Of a DNA stretch of 64,000 nt, positions 42,739 to 49,539 are shown one piece after another. The first letter of the stretch is position 1, and each line of letters opens with the position of its first letter. The stretch is from a bacterium (GTDB lineage: Bacteria > 4484-113 > JAFGCY01): assembly GCA_020849855.1 (NCBI GenBank), contig JADZFO010000006.1:1-64000 (forward strand), given 5' to 3'. A program made the translations under genes and the position numbers. Below the pieces are notes generated by a model. The model was given only the letters and a program-made list of their open reading frames with translations. It had not been told where the DNA came from and did no database searches.

Positions 42739-42928
42739 TGCGGCTGTCTATCGCGGTCCAACAGCTGATCTGCATGCCAGTCCCTTACGAATGCCGCAGG
42801 CGGCATGCGACGCAGGCAATGCGAGTACAGCGCTCCAGGCCCACACCTGGCGATTGTCAGGCTGCTTGACTCAGCTTCCGGAAATGCTTCGTTCATCTTT
42901 CACAGATTGGTTTAGCGGTCAGGTGCGA

Positions 42929-42960
42929 CGGGTATTAAAGCCGGTTCCGCAGGGAGCCCC
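42929..42960 (+). promoter_or_regulatory. Shared promoter/5'-hairpin element, copy 2
   Basis: CGGGTATTAAAG is followed by the hairpin GGTTCC-GCAG-GGAGCC, then an A-run and CGGGGGAG before ATG 42993. TTTAG lies 19 bases upstream of GGGTATT. Copy 3 matches closely. Confidence 0.7.
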
Positions 42961-42992
42961 ACAAAAAAAAACAATATCTCGGGGGAGTAGTC

Positions 42993-43655
42993 ATGACACG
43001 CAAGAGCAATGCTCGCGACATCGGCCTGTCAGTACTTGTAGCTGCCGGAGCCGCCTTCAGCCTGGCCCTTATCCAGCCAGCCAATGCCGCCCAGAACAAC
43101 AACACTGTCCGCTCTAACCGCACCGAGAGCCGCAGCTCAGAGGGCTCCGGCGGTGGCGGCGGTGGCGCCGGCAAGGTCAACGTCCATGACATCAGCATCA
43201 TGAAGGTGCATGAAGACATGGATCTGACCCTGAGCCAGCTTGAGAAGATGCTCGCGGATCTGCAGGGACAGATGTCCCAGCTGCAGTCCCTGAGCTCCTC
43301 GGCCCAGGAGATGGCTACAGCGATCGACGAAGAGAGCGCTGCTACCGCAGCGGCCAGCAGCGAGGAACTCGCCCGGCTGGAGAATGCCAAATCGGCTTTT
43401 GAGGAAGAGGTTGCCAGCGAGCTGGAGAGCGACATCGCTTCCTCGGTGACCAGCAGCCTCGACCAGGCGGCCGCTGCGGCTGCCGAGGGCGCCTCCCAGG
43501 AAGAGAGCAGCCTGAGCACCGAGATGGAGGAGCTGAGCTCCATCATCAGCTCACTGCAGGCAGCGATTGACGAGCTGAAGGGCAGTACTGAAGCCGCCAG
43601 CGCACGCAGCAAGGAGATCAAGATCCGCGCCACCCAGAACTCCCAGTCGCTCTAA
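42993..43655 (+). CDS. Secreted coiled-coil paralogue 2 of 6
   Basis: The 220-residue protein has a signal peptide (RDIGLSVLVAAGAAFSLALI) ending near PANA. The motif SNRTESRSS and a glycine run come next, followed by a long Ser/Ala/Glu/Gln-rich helical region (LSQLEKMLADLQGQMSQLQS, EELARLENAKSAFEEEVASE, LDQAAAAAAEGASQEESSLS). It ends with a basic tail (RSKEIKIRATQ). The closest relative is paralogue 4: they share the RDIGLSVLVAA signal peptide and the segment FEEEVASELESD. It forms a bicistron with paralogue 3, 35 bases downstream. There are no enzyme motifs; an elongated periplasmic or surface protein is likely. Confidence 0.85.
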   Translation: MTRKSNARDIGLSVLVAAGAAFSLALIQPANAAQNNNTVRSNRTESRSSEGSGGGGGGAGKVNVHDISIMKVHEDMDLTLSQLEKMLADLQGQMSQLQSLSSSAQEMATAIDEESAATAAASSEELARLENAKSAFEEEVASELESDIASSVTSSLDQAAAAAAEGASQEESSLSTEMEELSSIISSLQAAIDELKGSTEAASARSKEIKIRATQNSQSL

Positions 43656-43690
43656 GCGGCTGCCGCCATCAAAGCAAAAGGAACAATGAA

Positions 43691-44281
43691 ATGAACAGCC
43701 ACAAGAACATCCGCAACCTGGGCCTGAGCGCCATCATCGCCGCTGCCGTCGCCTTCAGCCTCGGCATCAGCAACCAGCCCCAGGCCGCCGACAACCAGAA
43801 CTCCAGCCGTTCGAACAACGGCTCGCCTTCTGACAGCGCTTCCCCGCCCAGCACAGAGGAGCTGAGCGAGACGATGAGCCAGATCGACAGCCTGATCAGC
43901 CAGATCGAGGACGGCCTGACCCAGGCCAGCTCACTGCAGGCGCAGCTTTCAGAGCAGAGCAGCCTGCTGAGCGAGGCCCGCGCGGCCTCCTCCGAGGGCA
44001 ACGAGGAGATGCTGACCCAGATCGAAGAGGCCCGCCGGGCCTTTGAGACCAGCGTCGCCCCCCTGCTTGACCCGGCAACCGTGGAGCAGGTCAGCCTGAA
44101 CTTCACCAAGATCGAGTTTGAGTACAAGCCGCAGCGCGAAGCCTCTGAAGACGATGGCATGGACGATGAGATTGAAGAGCTGTCGTCCTCAATCTCGGCG
44201 GCCCTGAGCGCCCTGGAGTCGCTTAAGGCAGGCTCGTCTGAGCTGACTTCGACCTACGACCTGAAGGCCGCCAAGAAGTAG
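43691..44281 (+). CDS. Secreted coiled-coil paralogue 3 of 6
   Basis: The 196-residue protein has a signal peptide (NLGLSAIIAAAVAFSLGISN then QPQAA) and the mature motif NSSRSNNGSPSDS. Helices follow (LSETMSQIDSLISQIEDGLT, SSLLSEARAASSEGNEEMLT, EEARRAFETSVAPLLDPATV). It ends with LKAAKK. Its nearest relative is paralogue 5, with which it shares QIEDGL-QASSL, RRAFE-SVAPLLDPATVE and the same C-terminus (TYDLKAAKK). Paralogue 6 also has EQVAPVLDPAVAQAV. AAAGGAAC precedes the ATG. It is co-transcribed with paralogue 2 and followed by a terminator. Confidence 0.85.
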   Translation: MNSHKNIRNLGLSAIIAAAVAFSLGISNQPQAADNQNSSRSNNGSPSDSASPPSTEELSETMSQIDSLISQIEDGLTQASSLQAQLSEQSSLLSEARAASSEGNEEMLTQIEEARRAFETSVAPLLDPATVEQVSLNFTKIEFEYKPQREASEDDGMDDEIEELSSSISAALSALESLKAGSSELTSTYDLKAAKK

Positions 44282-44304
44282 GCGGAACCTGGCAAACCTG
44301 AAAC

Positions 44305-44342
44305 AGCCCCGCTGGCCCAGTCTGGTGCCGGCGGGGCTTTTT
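44305..44342 (+). terminator. Strong terminator after paralogue 3
   Basis: AGCCCCGC / GCGGGGCT stem with an 18-base partly paired loop, followed by TTTT. It closes the paralogue 2-3 transcript. Confidence 0.85.
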
Positions 44343-44423
44343 GGCCTGAATTGGCCTGAACAGAGGGCCACAATAGTCATTATGGCGAAATTTCCCTGGA
44401 TTTTGTTTAGACTGTAGCGGGGC

Positions 44424-44454
44424 GGGTATTACTAGCGGTTCCGCAGGGAGCCCC
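44424..44454 (+). promoter_or_regulatory. Shared promoter/5'-hairpin element, copy 3
   Basis: GGGTATTACTAG followed by GGTTCC-GCAG-GGAGCC, identical in its hairpin to copy 2, then CGGGGGAGTAG before ATG 44480. TTTAG lies 18 bases upstream of GGGTATT. Confidence 0.7.
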
Positions 44455-44479
44455 AATTACAAACATCGGGGGAGTAGAA

Positions 44480-45094
44480 ATGACGATCAGCAAGCACACT
44501 CGCGACATCGGTCTGTCCGTCCTCGTGGCTGCGACAGCCGCCTTCAGCCTGGGGCTCGGGATGCCTGCCTATGCGGCTGATGTGAAGAGTCCGCGCGACT
44601 CGGCCAGCGGCCAGGCGACCGGCAAGCGCCAGCACAGCCCCACCGCGCCGGATACCGGTGCGACTGAAGAGGAGATGGGCGCCCGCATCAGCGAGCTGGA
44701 TGCCCTGATCAGCTCCCTGCAGGAGCAGATGACCCAGCTGCAGGCCCTGTGTGTTTCGGCCCAGGAAATGGGCCAGGCCATTGACGAGCAGGCCGCCGCC
44801 TCCAGCGAAGCCAGCGCGGAAGAGCTGGCCCGCCTTGAGAATGCCAAGAAGGCCTTCGAGGAAGAGGTTGCCAGCGAGCTGGAGAGCGATGTCGCCTCCG
44901 AGGTTACCTCCAGCCTGGACCAGGCGGCCGCCGCGGCTGCCGAGGGCGCCAGCGCCGAGGAGTCGAGCCTCAGCTCCGATCTGGAGTCGCTCAATGAGAT
45001 GGTCAGCTCGCTGCAGGCAGCGATTGAGGAGCTCAAGACCCAGTCCGCCGCCGTCAAGGCTGGCTACGACCTGAAGAAGAACGAGAAGGTCTAA
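44480..45094 (+). CDS. Secreted coiled-coil paralogue 4 of 6
   Basis: The 204-residue protein opens with a signal peptide nearly identical to that of paralogue 2 (RDIGLSVLVAATAAFSLGLG). The mature tail lacks the SRSNK motif (ADVKSPRDSASG). Helices follow: SELDALISSLQEQMTQLQAL, EELARLENAKKAFEEEVASE, LDQAAAAAAEGASAEESSLS, VSSLQAAIEELKTQSAAVKA. It ends GYDLKKNEKV, which resembles the YDLKAAKK ending of paralogues 3 and 5. It has one Cys in the helical region (ALCVSAQEMG). Paralogue 5 follows after 64 bases. Confidence 0.85.
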   Translation: MTISKHTRDIGLSVLVAATAAFSLGLGMPAYAADVKSPRDSASGQATGKRQHSPTAPDTGATEEEMGARISELDALISSLQEQMTQLQALCVSAQEMGQAIDEQAAASSEASAEELARLENAKKAFEEEVASELESDVASEVTSSLDQAAAAAAEGASAEESSLSSDLESLNEMVSSLQAAIEELKTQSAAVKAGYDLKKNEKV

Positions 45095-45158
45095 GCCCGG
45101 CCCGAAGCAGCCCAAGGCAGCCTGGCTGCCTGCACCCAACACACAAGGGAGAAAGGAA

Positions 45159-45752
45159 ATGAACACGAACATCATCAACAAGCTGGGCCTGAGCGCAGTC
45201 ATCGCCGCCGCCGCGATCCTGAGCCTGAGCCTGAATAACTCGGCCTATGCCGCCGATGACCACAACTCGTCCCGCTCGAACAAGTCCTCCAGCTCCGCCG
45301 ACAGCGGCGGCGGCGAGGTCAGCGTCGAAGCGCTGAGCGAGACGATGAGCGAGATCGACAGCCTGCTGTCCCAGATTGAGGACGGCCTGAGCCAGGCCAG
45401 CTCACTGCACGCCCAGCTGCTGGAGCAGAGCAGTGTGCTCAGCGAGGCCCGCGCCGCCTCTTCCGAGAGCTCGGCGGAGGCCCTGACGCAGATCGAAGAC
45501 GCCCGCCGGGCCTTCGAAGCCAGCGTCGCCCCGCTGCTGGACCCCGCAACTGTTGAGGCCGTCAGCCTGCACTTCCAGAAGATCGAGATGGAAGCCCGCG
45601 TGATGGACGAAGACAGTGATGACGACGGCCTGGACACCGAGATCGAGGAGATCTCCAGCTCCCTCTCCGCCGCCCTCTCCGCCCTGGAAACCTGCAAGTC
45701 CTCTTCTTCTGAGCTGATCGCGACCTACGACCTGAAGGCCGCCAAGAAGTAA
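45159..45752 (+). CDS. Secreted coiled-coil paralogue 5 of 6
   Basis: The 197-residue protein has a signal peptide (KLGLSAVIAAAAILSLSLNN then SAYAA) and the mature motif NSSRSNKSSSSADSGGG. Helices follow: LSETMSEIDSLLSQIEDGLS, SSVLSEARAASSESSAEALT, EDARRAFEASVAPLLDPATV. It ends LIATYDLKAAKK. It is the sister of paralogue 3 along its whole length. GGGAGAAAGGAA precedes the ATG. It is the second gene of the paralogue 4-5 transcript and is followed by a very strong terminator. Confidence 0.85.
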   Translation: MNTNIINKLGLSAVIAAAAILSLSLNNSAYAADDHNSSRSNKSSSSADSGGGEVSVEALSETMSEIDSLLSQIEDGLSQASSLHAQLLEQSSVLSEARAASSESSAEALTQIEDARRAFEASVAPLLDPATVEAVSLHFQKIEMEARVMDEDSDDDGLDTEIEEISSSLSAALSALETCKSSSSELIATYDLKAAKK

Positions 45753-45768
45753 CAAACTGCAAACCTGC

Positions 45769-45808
45769 AAGGCCCCGGGCATCCCGTGATCGGGACCCGG
45801 GGCCTTTT
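45769..45808 (+). terminator. Strong terminator after paralogue 5
   Basis: AAGGCCCCGGG / CCCGGGGCCTT with an inner TCCCG/CGGGA stem, followed by TTTTGCTTG. Confidence 0.9.
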
Positions 45809-45892
45809 GCTTGTGTGCGATGTCTTATCCTGTATCGCCGGGCATGTACATCCAGGCCTGAGCGCCGGTCATGTTTGCAGCGGCGCTGCATA

Positions 45893-45923
45893 GGGTATTA
45901 AAGTCGGTTGCTACCCGGCAACG
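45893..45923 (+). promoter_or_regulatory. Shared promoter/5'-hairpin element, copy 4
   Basis: AGGGTATTAAAG followed by a different but equally placed hairpin (GTTGC-TACCCG-GCAAC), then AAGGGGGAA before ATG 45949. The stem is kept while the sequence changes, which supports a structural role. Confidence 0.6.
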
Positions 45924-45948
45924 CATGAACCTGCACAAGGGGGAACTG

Positions 45949-46614
45949 ATGATTAACAGCACAAGCCTGCGCCTGGTACTGGCGGTCTTCTTCTTTGTCC
46001 TGCTTGCCGGCGGCAGCCTGCAAAGCGCCAGCGCGGCTGAAGGCAACCAGAACGAAGCCCGCAGCAACAAGTCCCGCGGCGGGATCCGCGCGGATGATGG
46101 CAGCGGCGGCGGCGGCAGCGGTGGCAGCGCCGGCGACGCGATCATCGAGAACATGCGCACACGCATAAACGAGCTTGAGGAGCGCCTCAAGAACCTGGGC
46201 ATCCTGTCGGCGCAGGTTGACCAGGAGCTGGCCGCCATTGACGCCCTGCAGCAGGAGATCAGCAGCCTGAGTGTCCAGGCGCGGGATGCCGCAGAGGCAG
46301 AGGCCGCCGCTGCCGAGGACCTGTCAGCCCAGTATGAAGAGGCGACGCGCGTCTTCAATGAGCAGGTAGCCCCTGTGCTGGACCCTGCAGTGGCGCAGGC
46401 CGTGCTGGCCGCGCTGGACGGCGCCTCGAAGGAGGCGGGCAGGATGCGCAGCTCCGGCGGAGTGACCGTGGCCAGCGGCGATGTGAACGGTGACGGACTT
46501 GACAGCTCGGTCAGTGAAGCGCTGGACGAGATCCGCGAGGCGGCTGCTGACCTGAAGAAGGTGGTCGAGAAAGCCACCAGCGGCCTGAAGGACACGCTGA
46601 AGACACAGGTCTAG
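45949..46614 (+). CDS. Secreted coiled-coil paralogue 6 of 6
   Basis: The 221-residue protein starts at ATG 45949 behind AAGGGGGAA; the frame is open 26 codons upstream, but that part precedes the ribosome binding site. It has a signal peptide (LRLVLAVFFFVLLAGGSLQS then ASA), the mature motif NQNEARSNKSRGG and a Gly/Ser linker. Helices follow: MRTRINELEERLKNLGILSA, EATRVFNEQVAPVLDPAVAQ, LDEIREAAADLKKVVEKATS. The stretch ASGDVNGDGLDSSV looks like a Ca-binding EF-loop (D-x-N-x-D-G) not present in the others. It is a single-gene transcript closed by the terminator at 46667. Confidence 0.82.
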   Translation: MINSTSLRLVLAVFFFVLLAGGSLQSASAAEGNQNEARSNKSRGGIRADDGSGGGGSGGSAGDAIIENMRTRINELEERLKNLGILSAQVDQELAAIDALQQEISSLSVQARDAAEAEAAAAEDLSAQYEEATRVFNEQVAPVLDPAVAQAVLAALDGASKEAGRMRSSGGVTVASGDVNGDGLDSSVSEALDEIREAAADLKKVVEKATSGLKDTLKTQV

Positions 46615-46666
46615 CGGCTGTGGTCCTGGCCTGCCAGAGGCTGGCCAGCCTGAATGAGCAAAGGGG

Positions 46667-46700
46667 GGGCGGAGCCAGGCTCCGCCCATTTCTGTTTCTC
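46667..46700. terminator. Terminator between paralogue 6 and rtcB
   Basis: GGGCGGAG/CTCCGCCC stem with loop CCAGG, followed by ATTTCTGTTTCTC on the plus strand. It also lies 34 bases beyond the convergent rtcB stop, so it may serve both genes. Confidence 0.75.
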
Positions 46701-46733
46701 ATCAATGCAGATCAGTCCACACTTCAGTACGGG

Positions 46734-48110
46734 TCAGTCCACGCTGCCGTCGCCGCTCTTGAGCGTAATGATCGGCCGCAGCTCGTGGACAACCTCGACC
46801 AGCTCGGCCTGGCGGGCCATGACCGTATCGATGTTCTTGTAGGCCATGGGGGCCTCATCAAGGTAACCCGCGCTGGCCGTGCTGAAAGTTCCCTCCAGCG
46901 CGGCCTCGAACTGGCCCGTGTTCAGCTCCCGCAGGGCGTGCTTACGCCCCATCGCGCGGCCCGCGCCGTGGCTGCAGGAGTGGAAGCTCTCCTCATGCCC
47001 GCGGCCGCGCACGATAAAGCTCGCCGTGCCCATGCTGCCCGGGATGATGCCGGTCTCACCCTTCCGGGCCCGGGTCGCCCCCTTGCGGTGGACGATCACA
47101 TTGCGCCCGAAGTGGTGCTCCAGGGCCGCATAGTTGTGCGGGATGTTGATCATCCGCGCCTCGTCGAACTCAATGCCGAGGCAGGCCAAAGCGCTGATCA
47201 GCATCTCGACGCGGTTGGCCAGGGCGTAGGTCACCGCCCAGCTCATGTCGTACAGGTAGTGCTTCCCCTCTTCGGTCTCCAGCGGCAGCCAGCTCAGCGC
47301 GCGGTTGGGGCGCGTGGACTCCCAGCGCTCGTTGAGCACGCAGGCCAGGCGGTCGTAGTGATCGGCGATCTTGAGCCCGATGTTACGGCTGCCGGAGTGC
47401 ACCATCAGCCAGACCTGGCCGTCTTCGTCGCGCTGCGCCTCCAGGAAGTGGTTGCCACCGCCGAGCGTGCCGGCCTGGCGCACCAGCATGTCGAGCAGAT
47501 CGCTGAACTTCTGCGCCGGCTGCATCAGCGGGTAGGCATGGAAGCCGTCAATCTCGGCGCCACTCGCGGCGAAGCGCGTGACCAGCCGCTCCCTGCGCTG
47601 CTCATTTTCTTCGCGCTCAGCCTTGCCCGCCGCATTGTGGCAGCTAAAGCCAACCGGGACAGCCTTTTGAGTGCGCGCCAGCCACTGGGCCCAGAACTCG
47701 CGCAGCTTCAGCTCGCCCTCGAACTTCAGGCCGGTGGGGTAAGCCGCCATGCCACAGCCGATATCGACACCCACGCAGTTGGGGACCACCGCCTGTTCCA
47801 GGGCCATCACCGCGCCGACCGTCGCCCCCTTGCCGTAGTGGCAGTCGGGCATGATCGCCAGGTGCCTGAAGAGGCGCGGCATCGAGAGCATCTCGCCGAT
47901 CTGCGCCTGGGCGTTGTCGTCAATGTCGTCGACCGGCAGCCAGAGCTTTGCCACCCGGCCGCCATTCGCGATGACATGCCGGCCAGGGCGCTGCGAAGGC
48001 TGCGCAGACTCTTCCGCAGCCGCAGCAGCAGGCGCAGCGGCTGCACTCAGCGCCGCCGGCTCAATGTGCTCAGCCCCGACCTCAGCCGGGCTGATCTCCT
48101 CGGACCACAT
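46734..48110 (-). CDS. rtcB: RNA-splicing ligase RtcB
   Basis: RtcB joins 2',3'-cyclic-phosphate or 3'-phosphate RNA ends to 5'-OH ends using GTP and Mn, in RNA repair. I start at ATG 48110 (MWSEEISP), 8 bases after GGGAGG; upstream frame lacks such signals. The 458-residue protein has an Ala-rich N-terminal stretch, then the family motifs in order: IMPDCHYGKGATVGAV, CVGVDIGCGM (metal Asp and Cys), GTLGGGNHFLE, MVHSGSRNIG and FHSCSHGAGRAMGR with the histidine that is guanylylated. It ends ELRPIITLKSGDGSVD, the usual C-terminus. No RtcA or RtcR gene is nearby. Confidence 0.96.
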   Translation of the reverse strand: MWSEEISPAEVGAEHIEPAALSAAAAPAAAAAEESAQPSQRPGRHVIANGGRVAKLWLPVDDIDDNAQAQIGEMLSMPRLFRHLAIMPDCHYGKGATVGAVMALEQAVVPNCVGVDIGCGMAAYPTGLKFEGELKLREFWAQWLARTQKAVPVGFSCHNAAGKAEREENEQRRERLVTRFAASGAEIDGFHAYPLMQPAQKFSDLLDMLVRQAGTLGGGNHFLEAQRDEDGQVWLMVHSGSRNIGLKIADHYDRLACVLNERWESTRPNRALSWLPLETEEGKHYLYDMSWAVTYALANRVEMLISALACLGIEFDEARMINIPHNYAALEHHFGRNVIVHRKGATRARKGETGIIPGSMGTASFIVRGRGHEESFHSCSHGAGRAMGRKHALRELNTGQFEAALEGTFSTASAGYLDEAPMAYKNIDTVMARQAELVEVVHELRPIITLKSGDGSVD

Positions 48111-48310
48111 ACATCCATCCTCCCAGTGCGGGCCGCGCTTTATCTTGGCCGGCCGCACCGTTAAGCTCGCCGCGCTTGCGGCGCAGTTACGCGCCCGGCA
48201 TATACGCAGCGGCAAGAAGCATGATACCCGTTTTGCAGGCTGCGGCATCAGGCAGGTTCCTTCACTGATCGTCAGCGAGGCTCCTTCTGCTGCACGGGAG
48301 AACGTTTGCC

Positions 48311-48316
48311 TATAAT
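48311..48316 (+). promoter_or_regulatory. Leaderless -10 box (TATAAT) for module copy 1
   Basis: Perfect TATAAT, an 8-base gap, then GTG at 48325. The second module copy has the same arrangement at 50991-51004. Confidence 0.65.
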
Positions 48317-48324
48317 CTCCAACA

Positions 48325-49539
48325 GTGCGCGCGGTATACAGCAGGCCGGGAGATGTCTTGCGGGGCTGGGCCGATTCATGGTCCAGCCGGGCGGATAACC
48401 CGCTACTGAGCTACTGGGCTTCGCAGGACCTCACTGCCCGCAGCATGCTGCCCTGGTACCGCCGGTCGCCGGGCCTCCTGCTTGCAGCCCTTGTACTGAG
48501 CTGTGCGGTTTGCGCCGCCCTGCTGCTGACCGAGAGCATCCAGCAGGGCAGCCTGCCAGGCTCGCTGGACAGCCTGGTCCGCGGCGAGCGGATCATGCAG
48601 CTGCAAATCAGCATCTTCCTGCTTGGACTGCATCTGCTGGCGCTGCTCTGGCTGGCCAGTGCCTTTGGCGCCGCGGCCGCCCTGGCGCTTGGTTTCCTCG
48701 AGCCCCAGCCGCGCCAGGTGCTGCGCCGCAGCCTGGATGACCTGCTGGCAGTTTCGGCCCTGACTGAGCAGCAGCTGCTGCTGGGCCTGCTTCTTTACAG
48801 CCTGCGCCGGCTGGCTTTGCCTTTGCTGCTTGTGGTCGGCTCAGGAGCCCTGCTGTGCTACTTCGGCCAGGACACCTTTGGTATCAGTCTGGCCAGCTGG
48901 GAGTTGACCCAGGCCGAAACTGTGGCGGTGGGCCCGCTGCTGCTGGTCGGCATCGGCACCCTGCTTAGCGCCTTTGGCGGCTGTCTTTGCCTGCTGCTGC
49001 TTTTCGTCAGCCTCAGCCTCAGCGCCGGCCCATCGGCCCTGCCCCAGAGCGGCGCCTGGCTGCAGGCCCAGACGCAGCTCTGGCTGGTACCGCTGGCGCT
49101 GGTATCGCTCGCTGGCCTGCCATTCATCCGCGAGGACGAGCTTTTCGGCGGGCTGGATGTGCTGCTGCCACTGGCTTTTGCCGCCTGGCTGCAGATCATT
49201 CTGGGCCTTTATCTGGCCCGGCGCTGGCCCTGGCTGCGCCTGCTGATCGGGCACAGCATCGCCGGTCCGCTGTTGGCGGTTTTGGTGCCGCTTTATGCAA
49301 CGCTGCTGCTCAGCGGCGAGCTGCTGGCCCCGGCCAACGCGCTGGCGATTGCCGGCTTCTCTGTGCTCTTTGCCCTGTCCAGCTATAACCCGCTGCCCTT
49401 CCTGCTGCTGCTTGGCGGCGAGCAGTCCACTGCATTCAGGGTGCTGCTCTGCTTTGCCGCGATTCAGCTCCTGTCACTGCCGATCCTGGCCGGACTGGCC
49501 CGCGACGCCATCCAGCGCCGCAAGTGGGAGGGCCGCTGA
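48325..49539 (+). CDS. Polytopic membrane protein A of a duplicated two-gene module (copy 1)
   Basis: This 404-residue protein has about ten membrane segments. It has a cytoplasmic N-terminus (NPLLSYWASQD, PWYRRSPGLLL), a central signature FLEPQPRQVLRRSLDDLLAV followed by LLGLLLYSLRRLALPLLL, and ends ARDAIQRRKWEGR. Copy 2 (51004-52218) has exactly the same length and keeps NPLL-YW, FLEPQP, LDDLLAVS-L, LLGLLL-SLRRLALPL, NPLP and DAIQRRKW. The LDDLLAVS...LLG segment resembles the cytoplasmic coupling region of ABC-2-type permeases. No ATPase gene is adjacent, so this is only a hint. GTG start, leaderless promoter. Its stop TGA overlaps the next ATG (TGATG). Confidence 0.82.
   Translation: MRAVYSRPGDVLRGWADSWSSRADNPLLSYWASQDLTARSMLPWYRRSPGLLLAALVLSCAVCAALLLTESIQQGSLPGSLDSLVRGERIMQLQISIFLLGLHLLALLWLASAFGAAAALALGFLEPQPRQVLRRSLDDLLAVSALTEQQLLLGLLLYSLRRLALPLLLVVGSGALLCYFGQDTFGISLASWELTQAETVAVGPLLLVGIGTLLSAFGGCLCLLLLFVSLSLSAGPSALPQSGAWLQAQTQLWLVPLALVSLAGLPFIREDELFGGLDVLLPLAFAAWLQIILGLYLARRWPWLRLLIGHSIAGPLLAVLVPLYATLLLSGELLAPANALAIAGFSVLFALSSYNPLPFLLLLGGEQSTAFRVLLCFAAIQLLSLPILAGLARDAIQRRKWEGR

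Larger units (their letters stand above)
42659..42992 (+). other. Non-coding spacer before paralogue 2
   Basis: The 334 bases hold the terminator of paralogue 1 (42702-42738), then about 190 bases with no conserved frame, and then the promoter/5'-hairpin element at 42929-42960. Nothing else is recognised. A small inverted repeat (GCCGCaggCGGC) lies near 42793-42804. Confidence 0.6.

Noticed and set aside
41993-46614. CRISPR or phage-tail-like repeat region
   Set aside because: Repetition here is of whole coding genes and promoters, with no 25-40-bp direct repeat plus unique spacers and no cas genes.
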